64,000 bases of DNA from Melampsora larici-populina 98AG31 (Eukaryota; Basidiomycota; Pucciniomycetes; Pucciniales; Melampsoraceae). Location of the stretch: NCBI RefSeq assembly GCF_000204055.1, contig NW_006768792.1:398560-462559 (forward strand). Reading direction: 5' to 3'. The translations under genes were made by a program, and so were the position numbers. Of the stretch, positions 35,609 through 45,967 are shown one piece after another. The number at the start of each line of letters is the position of its first letter. Within the stretch, counting starts at the first letter, position 1. A model generated the notes under the pieces. It was not told the DNA's origin and did not search any database. It saw only the letters and a list, made by a program, of their open reading frames with translations.

Positions 35609-36290
35609 ATGTCTTACATTCATCGGATTCGTAGTACTAGAACTGTCACTCTTTTGATCTTCTCAATCTCATTAATCACTTTGGTACACTCAATACCTAT
35701 TCAAGAATCACAGTTCAGGAGTAATAGTATTCAACATCCCTTAAATCGTAAGTCAACACAAACTGAACAACACATAATCAAACTTGAACTTCCTGACTAA
35801 CCGTTCCGTTTTCCTTACCACAGTGGACCCTACGATTGCCGATTTCCCAACCATTCGTACCATGGCCGATAATGCGGATTCCGCACTCATGTACCAGCAG
35901 CAAGCACAACTACAACACATGCACAACTCTCAACAACTTTTAAGCAAGAGACAGTTTCCCTTACCACCGCCACCACCTAGACCACCAGGTAATAATCAAC
36001 AATTTAATCAACAATTCAATCAGCAACAATTCAATCAACAAGGCAGGCCAAACAACAATAATGGGTTCAATAATAATGGATTCAATAATAATGGGTTCAA
36101 TAACAATGGGTTCAATAATAATGGGTTCAATAACAATAGGTTTAATAACAATGGGTTTAATAACAATGGATTCAATAACAATGGGTTCAATAATAATGGA
36201 TTTAATAATCAACCACCACCTTTTGGTCAACCACCACCTTTTGGTCAACCACCACCCTTTGGTCTACCACCACCACCAAGATTTTTTTAA
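35609..36290 (+). CDS. Secreted Asn/Pro-repeat protein with Kex2-type site
   Basis: Two exons, 35609-35747 and 35824-36290, encode 201 residues. A signal peptide is clear: the basic MSYIHRIRSTR, the hydrophobic TVTLLIFSISLITLV, and cleavage near VHS at about residue 28. A propeptide follows with a dibasic KR at residues 88-89, where a Kex2-like protease could cut. After this come PPPPPRPP, a Gln/Asn block (NQQFNQQ), about ten NNNGF pentapeptides (one NNNRF), and a PPPFGQ/PPPFGL block to the end. There are no cysteines in the mature part. Such Kex2-processed repeat proteins occur in many fungi as cell-surface or peptide precursors. Whether this one is structural, adhesive or an effector is unknown. 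The repeat DNA is 15 bp per unit (about 36055-36210). Confidence 0.8.
36055..36210 (+). repeat. 15-bp tandem repeat coding NNNGF
   Basis: About ten tandem copies of a 15-bp unit of the type AATAATGGGTTCAAT lie within the secreted-protein gene, with third-position changes among copies (AAC/AAT, TTC/TTT, GGG/GGA) and one Gly-to-Arg change. Such arrays often change copy number between strains. Confidence 0.85.
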
Positions 36291-37639
36291 GAAATTGATT
36301 ATTTGATCATAATCTCTTCTTTTGTTATTCGATTTTCAATATTCAAAATATTCAATCTTCAATATTTATTATTCATCAATTATCTATCTATTTATTTATT
36401 TTCATCACTTTTTCTTTTTCTTTATCTTTTTCTTTTTCTTTTTATTTTATCATTAATTTAATTTCCCTTCAAGCTATTGAGTTTACCTAAGAAGAAACAT
36501 CCATAATCTTGTAATTTTTTCAATCATGTTTCTTTTGGGAATTTTTTCTTTCTGGTATTTTATGTACGATCAATTCATGAAATCATACAAACTTATGGGT
36601 ACATAAGGTTCACATGCAATCAAACCATTCAAGTTTTAAAGAAATTAATGAGAGATTTCAAGCTCAAGTTATCTGATCTTGATCTGAAGTCTAAGATTTC
36701 AAATATATATATACAATTTTAATTTATGATCAATGTATCTTAACTTCTTGATGGTCTTACGCAATGTTTTATAGTGATCAAATTGTAAAGTTGTAGAGTA
36801 GACAATTAGAACCAGAGGATGAGCTGAGGTTTCTTTGAACCGTTTATGATTTTTGATCCACATTCAAGCCTTTTGCAACACTTTCAAAATTCTATTGGTA
36901 AGATGTCTTTTTGATTTGTCAAAATGCTTGGCCAGCTCGCAATGACTGTCAACTGATAGTCTGATGATGAATCATGTGATCCGCAGTGTTTTTTATCAGT
37001 GACTCAAGAGAGGATTACATTTTACATATGAAGCTCCTCTGGCCGCCGCCCACGTGGCGACGTCATGACGAGTCTTCATGTCTTGTGTTGTACATCATGT
37101 GATCTAGATCCTATACGGTGTACCTCCACCGGGACATCGATATTTCACCCATGACTCACAGATTCATAACTTCACCTGACCAATCTCAGTCATCTCATCC
37201 CAACCAGTACTTAATACATTTTGGTTACTTTTTTTTGATCAACTTGTCTTTATGAATCACAACCGAAAGAGAAAGAGAGACTTAGAGGTACAGTTGGGCT
37301 GAGATGCGCCTATGGAAGTTAGATCAGAACCTTAATAACTTCACCCAAACTTTCATTTAATTTCCTCCACTTCTCTATGATTCACTAGATACATAACAAC
37401 ATACCCTACATGATTTGAGGTTACACTAAATGATCCCTACTCGGTTGTTCACGAATTGAATTATCAAATATTTATAGGTATACATTACATAAGCATCAGA
37501 TTGGATCTCATTTATGAAGAAGATCCTTCCCTTGGCGGAGGGTTTCGAATGAAAGACTTTACAGAGGGTCAAAAGTTGCGATCGGTGATTTGTTTACATT
37601 TACATAAAAAAATTGAGGGGCTAGACTTTAGAGTAAGTA
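36291..37639. other. 3' flank of the repeat protein gene and DNA left of the large transposon
   Basis: The 3' UTR side has TTCTTTTT-type runs (about 36395-36455). No gene is seen up to the terminal inverted repeat of the transposon at 37640. Confidence 0.5.
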
Positions 37640-38000
37640 CACCACAAGGACACATATTTGCGTCAGGGCGTCGGGCGTGTCCGAGATTGGGGACACGGCC
37701 CGGCATCCACCAACGGGGTGCTGCCCCGACGTCTGAGTGCGCATATAACCGCACGGCATCCTGAAGATGCGCTGGTGTCGTCCGCCGCCAGGATGACATG
37801 CCGGCACCCTGTGCTGGGAACACCTGGGGATATCCGATCAACGAGCATCCCTGAAGAACACTGCGGACAACCATCAGTCATCCAATTGCTAATATCAACA
37901 AAGGACCGTCTGGACACCAGGAAGACATCGCTCAGCCGTTCCAGTGGTACTGTCGTTCTCCCAACAGCGACGGATCAATTGGTGGTATGTCCTTTTGCTC
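37640..38000. repeat. Left terminal and subterminal repeat region
   Basis: It contains the 13-bp inverted repeat and GC-rich subterminal DNA with repeated GGCATCC, GGGGTGC/GGGAACACC and GGCACCC words in both orientations. It probably also includes the promoter of the first transposon gene. Confidence 0.65.
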
Positions 38001-38153
38001 TCTCCAGATTTGATTTATTCTTGAATCTGACCGTATGATCAAATTCCTTCAAATCGCCCCTTGTTTTCTTCGAATCTCTCTGAAGAAATCTCAACATCAA
38101 CAGTCCTCAATCTCGTTACGCACTTCAACCTTCCACACTCTACTTAATCCAAC

Positions 38154-41100
38154 ATGTCTTTTGCTCAGAACATGGAATCGCCAGAAGTGACCATTGTAGA
38201 TACTTGTCAGCATACCATGATACTTTTCATTATGAGCACATTAATGTTCTAAATCTGAAAACGTTAAATACTATGTAGATTTTGAAAGATTCCGCTCCGG
38301 TGAAACATTTAAATATCGTTGTACGTTGTGTAAAGGCAGAGCAATGAATAAGATTGATAAGCACAAGGGATTACCCAATCACATAGCTATGATAGCTGCT
38401 CGAGAGGCTGCTGATCGTGAGAATCAACATCATCTCGGTTCGTTCCTTCAAAATGACGAAATGGATTCTTCGGACAAGCAAGAAGTAGCAGAACAAGACC
38501 AAGAGGAAGAGATGATCAATAGTGACAGATCATCACCAGCATGTCAGGGTTATACCGAGGCTCTGATGCAACTTCTAACTGGAAATTACGGTGACTCCGA
38601 ATCCGAACATTCAGATAGCTCTGAAGAAACTCAAAAGCGTCCCGAGCTCGCTGACGTCAACTGGGATGCAATTCTGATGAACAAGTTGCAAGACGACATG
38701 GATCAAAGCTCAATGACCTCGGAAAGTCCATCAAGTGATTCAGGCATGGACAACAACATAATTGAAGAAGACAAAACAAAAGACACACCTCGAATTGATA
38801 CAGACTGGTATCCGTTCACAAAGGAGGTGTGTCTTTTGGATCTTCAATAAGCACTAGGTCGCTGCATTGCTAATGTTCGGTTCAACTAATGTTCGGTTCC
38901 ATCCATCAGCAGATTGTGGGACTGTTATCTTCAGGATCTGGACGCCACCTGGTATCAGAGACCGAGTATGAGCATAATCGAATGTTGTTTGCTATATGCA
39001 ACATCTCTCTACCAGCGTACAAAACTCTAGGACGATTGCGATCAAGGATGTGTGCACGGTTTGGAATAAATGTACAAGAGTGGCAGAGTGCCCTCCAAAA
39101 CCCGTGCTATGGACTCAGTATTAAAGAGATTGTGGGTCAGGTGAGCGATGTCTCTTGTTTCACAACACCTCCATCAAATTATTAACACATTTATTCTTAA
39201 CAGGAGCTTTCAAATCCCGTTGTAATCGAGCATTTGACCTTTATTCCAGAATATGATCCAAATAAGCCAATAAACCGATTATCTCAGTCCAAAAAGTGGC
39301 GTGAAGGATTTTCACGCAATCAGAGACTCCCAATGGTACCATCAATGAATGGACACTTCTTCATCTATGAGCCGGTCTGCCAAGCTTCAGGAGAGTGGAT
39401 TGTTCCAATTTTTTTTTTCCAGAAATCCGGAAAAGTCTATGCCAAATGTCTGAAGGCCTCAATTATCTCCCAGGGAGAGAATTCCTCAGATCTAAAAATT
39501 ATTGTGAATGCGGATCAAGATTTCAATTCTCCTTTCTTGATTACTGTTGAAATCGACACAATTATGGCCACCTTCCTGGACTCAAAGGATAGTAAAGGTG
39601 TTCCTCTGCATGGGCGATATGGTGGAGTGATGTATCGTGGGTCATTTTATTTTGCTTTTCAACCGTGACATCATATTGATCAGCTGTACATATTCCAACA
39701 GAATGTGATGGAGAAGGCTACCGCGAGATACCTCTCCCAAATCCGTGGCGTATTAAAGCAAATGGGAAAGTGATTCGACATGTACCTATAACACTTTATT
39801 CAGACGATACTTCTGGAAATGTGTCAAAAAAATGGAACAAACACATGAGTTACTATTTTACTCTATCTGGTTTACCTCCAGGAATGACGAATCAAGAATA
39901 TAATATTCACTTTCTTTCGACTTCCAACAAAGCAAGCGCTCTTGAGCTCGGTGAGAACGTGGTTACTGAATTAAAGTAATTTCTACACTTTATCATCCAA
40001 CATCCGCATTTACTGACATCTGTAACTTTTGCTTAGCGTGCTTGGAAAGGACGGATTCATAACTTACGACGAATTGCTGAAAGAAGATGTTCTTGTAATG
40101 GTTGTTCCTTTATGTCATCTGGGAGACTCTCCTATGCATGCCGAAATCACCAACACCACGAATCCCTCGGTTACTTTGAATCCCTGTCGAATATGTACAC
40201 TCAGTGTTGAAACACTGAGTGCGAAACAAGATGCTAAATATACGAGAGCTTTTGTAGGTGTTCATCAAGAAGACGTATGTAATTTTATTCATAATCTTTA
40301 GCGGAAAAAAAAAGTAATAGTAACATTGATCCAATCTCAACGTGTTGATACAGGGAGGTCCTAAGCCCCGTGAATGGGCAACTACGAAGTCACAAACTTA
40401 CGAGTTGTGGGAATTGCTTCAAAATCCGAAGAAGCATGCTGAATTTCTTAGAAAATCAAAAGAATACGGTGTTAAGGACACAACAAATCATCAATTCGTT
40501 GGACAGTTTCACAACCTTCATAAAGATCATGATTATTCAAAAGAGGAGGTGCATAAAATGTTTACAGATCTCAACAAACAATTTGGCGATCGACTGTTCA
40601 ATCCTTTTTTAAAGTTAGACGGTAAGGATTCTGAGCATGTACATTGGTAACGAGATAACTAACGTACAACTTTTAGGTTTTGATGGTCATCTAGATACAC
40701 CGGTAGAATCTCTGCACGTCGCCTTACTTGGAGTGGTCAAATATCTATTCAAAGATGCAATGGATAATCTTCCGGATTCCGCACTACCTTCTGTTTTGGC
40801 GCGATGGAAATCTTTTGATACGTCTGGCTTAAATGTTCCACCGATCCAACCGAGAACACTGACAACTTATTATCAGAGTTTGGTTGGTAAAGACTTTCAT
40901 ACAATCTTACAATCAATACCTTTTGTCCTCTTTCCACATTTCTCTTATGAAAGACGAAGGATGTGGACTGCATTAGTCCACCTAGGTTCTTACATTTTTC
41001 AAGCTGAAATCACTCACGTACACACCTACTTAAAAAATTTAAAGAAACTGGTAAATATATTCCTTGGCCACCTTATCCGATGGACCGCACAGTGGACAAA

Positions 41101-42292
41101 CAAACCCAAGTTTCATATGCTTGTTCATCTGGTCGAATCAATCGAACGGTTTGGTCCACTCTCTTTAGTCGCAACACAGAAATTTGAAAGTTTCAATGGT
41201 ATACTACGAATCGCCTCAATTCACACTAATCGACACAATCCGGGCCTTCACATTGCTAGAATTTTCCTTTACGCCCGCATGCTTCGCCATATATGTTCTG
41301 GAGGCTCATTTTGGGATCACAAATACCACTGTCGAGCACGTGCAGGGAATAAATTGATTGCGTTGTTCTCAAAGTCCAAATGGATCCAGAAGTTCTTTTC
41401 TTATAACGTTGATTGGAATTTAAAAGGAAATTTCTCAATGAAGGGTATGTTAGTGTATAATTATTTGTGAATGAAAGGATTAAATGACTGATGAGTATCA
41501 TATTTGTAGGTCAATGTGAAAAAACTGCATCTGGGTCAATTCCAAGCGAGCTGAAGAAGGGATTTCCTGCTCATATTTGGACACCAAAGAAAGAAGCAGT
41601 TCTGGCATCCAAACAGCGAGTTCATCTGCAGAACTTTGTTCTAATCGACCTCAAGTCAAGTGACTCGCCACAAGTGGGTCGTGTTGAGGGTTTCTGGGAG
41701 GGTACACGCTCCAAAAGTATTGAGCACTTAGTACACATCAAAGTCTGTACAGTCCACGATACCATTGATGAATTTTATGGATTTTGCGGCCTAAGTATCT
41801 CTCAAGAAGATCTATGGATATCGATTAGGGTAAATATCTTTGATTGAAACTTGTCCTTTAGTTTGCATGCTGAAAAAAAATCTTTTACAGGACGTCAAAT
41901 GTGTCCTGAATGTCCAACACAATTGCAATCAGGCGAAGTGCCAACCCCAGAAGAGTCCACGAAAACACGATGGACAACTTCCAGTTAAATCTCCATATCA
42001 AATGCGACATGAAGCCTTCAATGGCTACATAATCAACTCGGGTGCTCTATATTCGGCGGAATCGCATAGAAGTATAGCGAAGATTGATTATAAACCATGG
42101 ACCTTTGACGAATGGAATGAATGTATTGAACTTGGTATGAAAAACTGGAAATCAACTCGAGAGAAAAAAGAACAATCTAAACAAGACCAAGCGACTAAAA
42201 ATACTAAGAAAAAGGAGAAAGAGAATGCGAAAAAAAGGAAACTCCGAGATATAGATCAGCGTGAAGACATTGACCCGTCTTTGTATCTTTGA
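38154..42292 (+). CDS. Tnp2-like transposase-family protein of the large transposon
   Basis: A gene of about ten exons encoding roughly 1,100 residues. Exon 1 (from 38154) and exon 2 (38279-38826) join at a zinc-finger-like motif, KYRCTLCKGRAMNKIDKHKG, followed by LPNH (C-x2-C...H-x5-H). It may bind DNA. An acidic linker leads to DTDWYPFTKEQIVGLLSSGS, then PEYDPNKPINRLSQSKKWRE, HFFIYEP, HGRYGGVMYRG, LSGLPPGMTNQEYNIHFLST, CHLGDSPMHAEIT, PCRICTLS, VESLHVALLGVVKYLFKDA, and NKPKFHMLVHLVESIERFGP. These blocks belong to a widespread basidiomycete family of TE-borne proteins related to plant Tnp2/TnpD. The C-terminus has a Cys/His stretch (NVQHNCNQAKC) and a Lys-rich tail. Introns are short, GT-AG and phase-consistent. 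No disabling mutation was noticed, but I did not verify every junction. Confidence 0.75.
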
Positions 42293-42664
42293 TAAATCTT
42301 CAAATGCAACTTTCACTTGCCCTTTTTCTCTTACTTCTCACTGTAATTTTGTCGCAAATATTGAATTGTTGAAGTTGAAAAAAAAGCACCGCAAGAGGAC
42401 TCCAATCAATCAATGTGACACCTTTATGGTTTTTGTCGCATTTTTCAATTATCAGAGGTCTTGATTGAAGAGGCAAGAGGACTTTTGGTCATGGCCTGAT
42501 GCGATGACCAAAAGAGTCATGTGACCGGTGTAATGAATCTGACAATTTGAAATGTTTTGGACCAAAGGATCTTTGTCGGTCTCCTTCATTCGAATCTTTG
42601 TCCTCCACCACCATCTCCTTCACCTGTTATCTTTCTCTCTCTCTTTCTCGTTTTCTTCAATTTT

Positions 42665-44610
42665 GATGAATAGAAATCTTGAGATGCCTATGTCTAAACC
42701 CTACAGCCGCAGTGATCGTACTAAAAAGAAGACTCGAGACCGTTCTCCTGGTAAGCACATTCTGCTCTTGACCTTTTGCGCTAGCGTCCTACTGACTGAC
42801 CTCTACTTCTTGGAGCAGTTCATGATACTCAATCACTGGTAGAGTCACTACCAGCATCGCTCAGATTTCTTAACCCTGGTTCGAGTCAACCCTCAAGCAA
42901 AAGAAATGAAAGCAATCCAAAAGACGAAGATGATGAGGAAGAATCCAGAAAGGGAGATGATGACGATGAATCTGGAAACGATGACGATGACGAAGATTAT
43001 CGAAACGATGACAATGACGATGACCATCGAAACAATGACGAAGACGATGAGTATCGAAACGAAGATGAAGAGGATGACTATCGAAAAGATGAAGAGGATG
43101 AACCTACTTTTGCTGATTCCCAAAGACCCCATTCACCTGATCATCGTCAAGGGAGTTCAGTCAACCCGATTCAGGACCTCTTCCGGACTGCAGACCCTTC
43201 TATCCCTTCAGTTAACCTACCAATGGCCCCTGCAAATCGAGCAAATTGGGACCAGGTAGCTGATATCTTTGGCCTCGACTCTAACTATCGAGCAGAGGCG
43301 CTTCGAATCAGTTCAGTAAGGCCAATTGATTTCTAATGATTTGGCCACATCGGCTCCAGTTTAATTTCGATATGATATCATTTAGATTACAGGTGATGAT
43401 AACCGTTATTATGCACTTGTGTGCCTCAACCAGAAGGCGCGTCAAGAATCAGTCAAAAATTCAACCCGTAGTCATCTTGACTGGACACCAAAGGCGACCC
43501 TTGCAGTGTGTACCTCTTCCACATATCATGATAGAAAGTATACTTATACTTTCTTCCTCTAGGATGAACTTAAAAAGATGTTACGCTTAATCCTACGGGA
43601 TAGTTCGATTGAATCGTACACCGATACTTTGAACTCAAGCAAAACAATCATTTCGGGGTCCTTTCATCGGAAGGCTATGGTATGTAATGACCATCTCACA
43701 AAACTAAGTCCAACCAAACTGACATTGACGTATTTAGCAAGCTATCATGAACCAGACTGATTCCTGGAAGGCTGAATTCTTACCGCCTGACTTCGGAACT
43801 ACATTAGATGATCTATTCAATCATGACAAGTTTATCAAATTTTTAAAAGCAAAGCTCCGACATGCTCGAGATGATTTCCGAGCAGAGGTAAGTTAAGTGC
43901 CCGCCTCTTTGTTATCGCTTGACTGAAAGAATGGCCATTTGATCGCGTAGATCATGACAAACATCTGGGTTCCAAAATCCAAAATCAACGAGCCTCAAAT
44001 TGAAGTACCGGATCTCGAATCTCTGCTTGGACTTGTAAGTTTAATGTACTTGTCTCTGGGTCCTTGTTCTGAATGGCCTATATGGAGCTGACTACTTCTT
44101 CAGTTGTATCGTTTCTTTGATCGAAATGAATCCCGTACACCGAAAGAGTTGAAAAGACAGGTGGACGCAAAGACCCAAGCTCGGTTTGCTTATCTTGTGA
44201 GCAGATGAGGCCTTCTGTTTCTTGATGAAATGATTTCCGTGTTCTTATCTTGACTTTTCATCCCTATAGAGAATTGAGATTAGTATTTATCATGATACAA
44301 GCCTGGATGATCGCAAGAAGAACGGTGGTTTGACCTATTGGGGTTTGATCGATCGCAAATTGGCTGAACTTCGTGACAAAAGTCGGGAACATCGCCGAGC
44401 GTAAGCCATACCAATTGTTCATGGTTTACAAACTAGCTCACCGACCCTCTTTGTGCATTCAGATTCAATGCAGTTGTTCTCGCTCGAGATCAAGGCCTTT
44501 TCAACGGAAAAAACAAATGGGACAAAATCAAGTCCGATGACAAACTTGAAGTTCCTACTCAAGAAGATGTTTTAACTGCCATTCCTTTCCTGCCTGGAAA
44601 TGCTAGTTGA
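42665..44610 (+). CDS. Second transposon protein with acidic repeats (unknown function)
   Basis: It starts in exon 42665-42750 (MNRNLEMPMSKPYSRSDRTK) and continues through about eight exons to TGA at 44608-44610. Exon 2 contains four to five repeats of an acidic unit such as NDDDDEDYRND and DDEYRNEDEEDDYRK. It is followed by a globular part with LPMAPANRANWDQVADIFGL, DDLFNHDKFIKFLKAKLRHA, IWVPKSKINEPQIEVPD and GGLTYWGLIDRKLAELRDKS. No known domain was recognised. Its place inside the terminal inverted repeats, downstream of the Tnp2-like gene and in the same direction, resembles the second gene (TnpA type) of CACTA elements. The functional parallel is inference. Some first-exon boundary uncertainty remains. 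Confidence 0.68.
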
Positions 44611-44669
44611 ATGACGGACGAGTGAATTTCATCACAAGTATTATTTTGTTGGATCTGTAATTCCTGTTA

Positions 44670-44900
44670 TCTTTATCATCTTATCATCTTCATCATTTTA
44701 TCAATTTATCAATTTATCAATTTATCAATTTATCATTTTATCATTTTATCAGTTTTATCTTTTCATGCGATTCATCCGCTTATCCGCTTATCCGCTTATC
44801 CGCTTCATCATTTTCATCATTTTTATCATTTTTATCATTTTTATCATCTGTTGTCGTTATCTTTTATCATGGTATCATTCATGGTTATCTTTCATCACTA
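44670..44900. repeat. TTATCA/TTTATCA microsatellite-like tract
   Basis: Tandem ATTTATCA units (44690-44745), CTTATCCG units (44775-44802) and TTTTTATCA units (44815-44850) follow each other in the 3' flank of the second transposon gene. Confidence 0.8.
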
Positions 44901-44984
44901 CAGTATATTACAAATGTATTTTCCCTTAACTATGCTTTATTCGAAATTTTATATTAAAATTGCAACCAATCAAACCGAACTGCG

Positions 44985-45340
44985 ATGAGCAATCTCGTGG
45001 GGTCAGCCGAGTTATCGTGGTTTGAAAAAACAACCCTTGGACATCCTAGGGTTCTCAATGTCCAAATTTCATCCAAAGGTCATCCACCGCTCAGCAGGCT
45101 GGATGCCCAATGGACGGCACGAGAGGATCCTTTGGGCATCGGTGCTGTGATTGCCCTTACAACAAACCATAACGACGTCCGAAGGATGTTGTTCCGCGCG
45201 TTCTGGGCTGCCCGATGGGACCCGCTCAGGCGTCTGGACTTCGGAGTCCGACGGACGTTTGTCCGTGTGCTGTGGGAGGACGTCCGTCACCCACCAAGAA
45301 AAATTGGACATCCGGTGGACATCCAACTGTCCTTGTGGTG
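44985..45340. repeat. Right subterminal repeats of the large transposon
   Basis: A GC-rich block with repeated GGACATCC, GGACGTCCG, CGGACG, GTCCG and GATGCCC words in both orientations, ending in the 13-bp terminal inverted repeat. Long open frames on both strands here reflect the composition and are not genes. Confidence 0.65.
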
Positions 45341-45510
45341 TATAGATACTTAATGCGAGGTGAGTCCGAAACGGATGTCGAAGTTTAGTATCCGCCCAAT
45401 TGAAATAGGAGAGGCGAGGGTAATAAGTTAATGTGTGTATTGAGATCTTTGAGAACACCATGATCGAATCTCAGCTGATGGGATTGGCAATTTGGGATGG
45501 AGGAAGATGA

Positions 45511-45570
45511 TAAGTCAGTCAGTCAGTCAGTCAGTCAGATGATAGTGATAGTGATAGTGATAGAGAGTGA
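45511..45570. repeat. CAGT and GATAGT microsatellites
   Basis: About seven tandem TCAG/CAGT units are followed by about four GATAGT units, within 460 bp upstream of GDH2. Confidence 0.9.
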
Positions 45571-45967
45571 AGTGAGTGATGAACCAATCGATTACATAAA
45601 GTACATTTTATTTTGATTTCCTTTTTAAGTAAAAATATAATGTAGTTTCAGTAGTTAACATCCCAAGCTATTTGTAGTTTACCACTTGGCAAGTTGGAGA
45701 CTGTGACACTTTGTACTATTTAAACTCTCCATTCTTGCTTCATTTCCTCATTCTTCATTCCTCATTCCTCATTTGCATTTGCATTTCCATAACAGTTTAT
45801 CAACTTTTAGAAAAACCAAACCAAATCGACTTACATTCAAAAACAGGTAAGATTTCAACATTCTCAATCATCCTCGATCACTCAATTAACTTTGACTTTA
45901 ACTTTCATTCTACATCGATCCTATATCATCTTTCATCATCATCAATCAGACTTTCATCATCATCATC

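Larger units (their letters stand above)
37640..45340 (+). mobile_element. 7.7-kb two-gene DNA transposon with 13-bp terminal inverted repeats (CACTA-like)
   Basis: The left end CACCACAAGGACA (37640-37652) is perfectly inverted at the right end TGTCCTTGTGGTG (45328-45340). Both are flanked by TA (37638-37639 and 45341-45342). The first 350 and last 350 bp are much more GC-rich than the neighbourhood and full of short reiterated motifs (GGCATCC, GGACGTCCG, GGATGTCC and inverses), like the subterminal repeats that bind transposase in CACTA elements. Two plus-strand multi-exon genes fill the interior: a Tnp2-like protein (38154-42292) and an acidic-repeat protein (42665-44610). The terminal CACCACAAG resembles the CACTACAAG of plant CACTA elements. 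A 3-bp target duplication expected for CACTA is not visible (GTA left, TAT right), so the superfamily is tentative. Confidence 0.78.

Noticed and set aside
35961..36248. Antisense Ile/Val-repeat frame over the NNNGF array
   Set aside because: A mirror of the 15-bp tandem repeat; no promoter, start context or splice signals.
42865..42885. GGTTCGAGTC resembling a tRNA B-box
   Set aside because: No A-box or cloverleaf at the right distance; it lies in a coding exon of the second transposon gene.
38154..44610. KDZ-type transposon with TET/JBP dioxygenase cargo
   Set aside because: No dioxygenase HxD...H motif and no KDZ transposase signature were seen; the protein blocks match the Tnp2-like family instead.
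44985..45461. Two long frames near the right end of the large transposon
   Set aside because: They coincide with GC-rich subterminal repeats in both strands and contain no recognisable domain.
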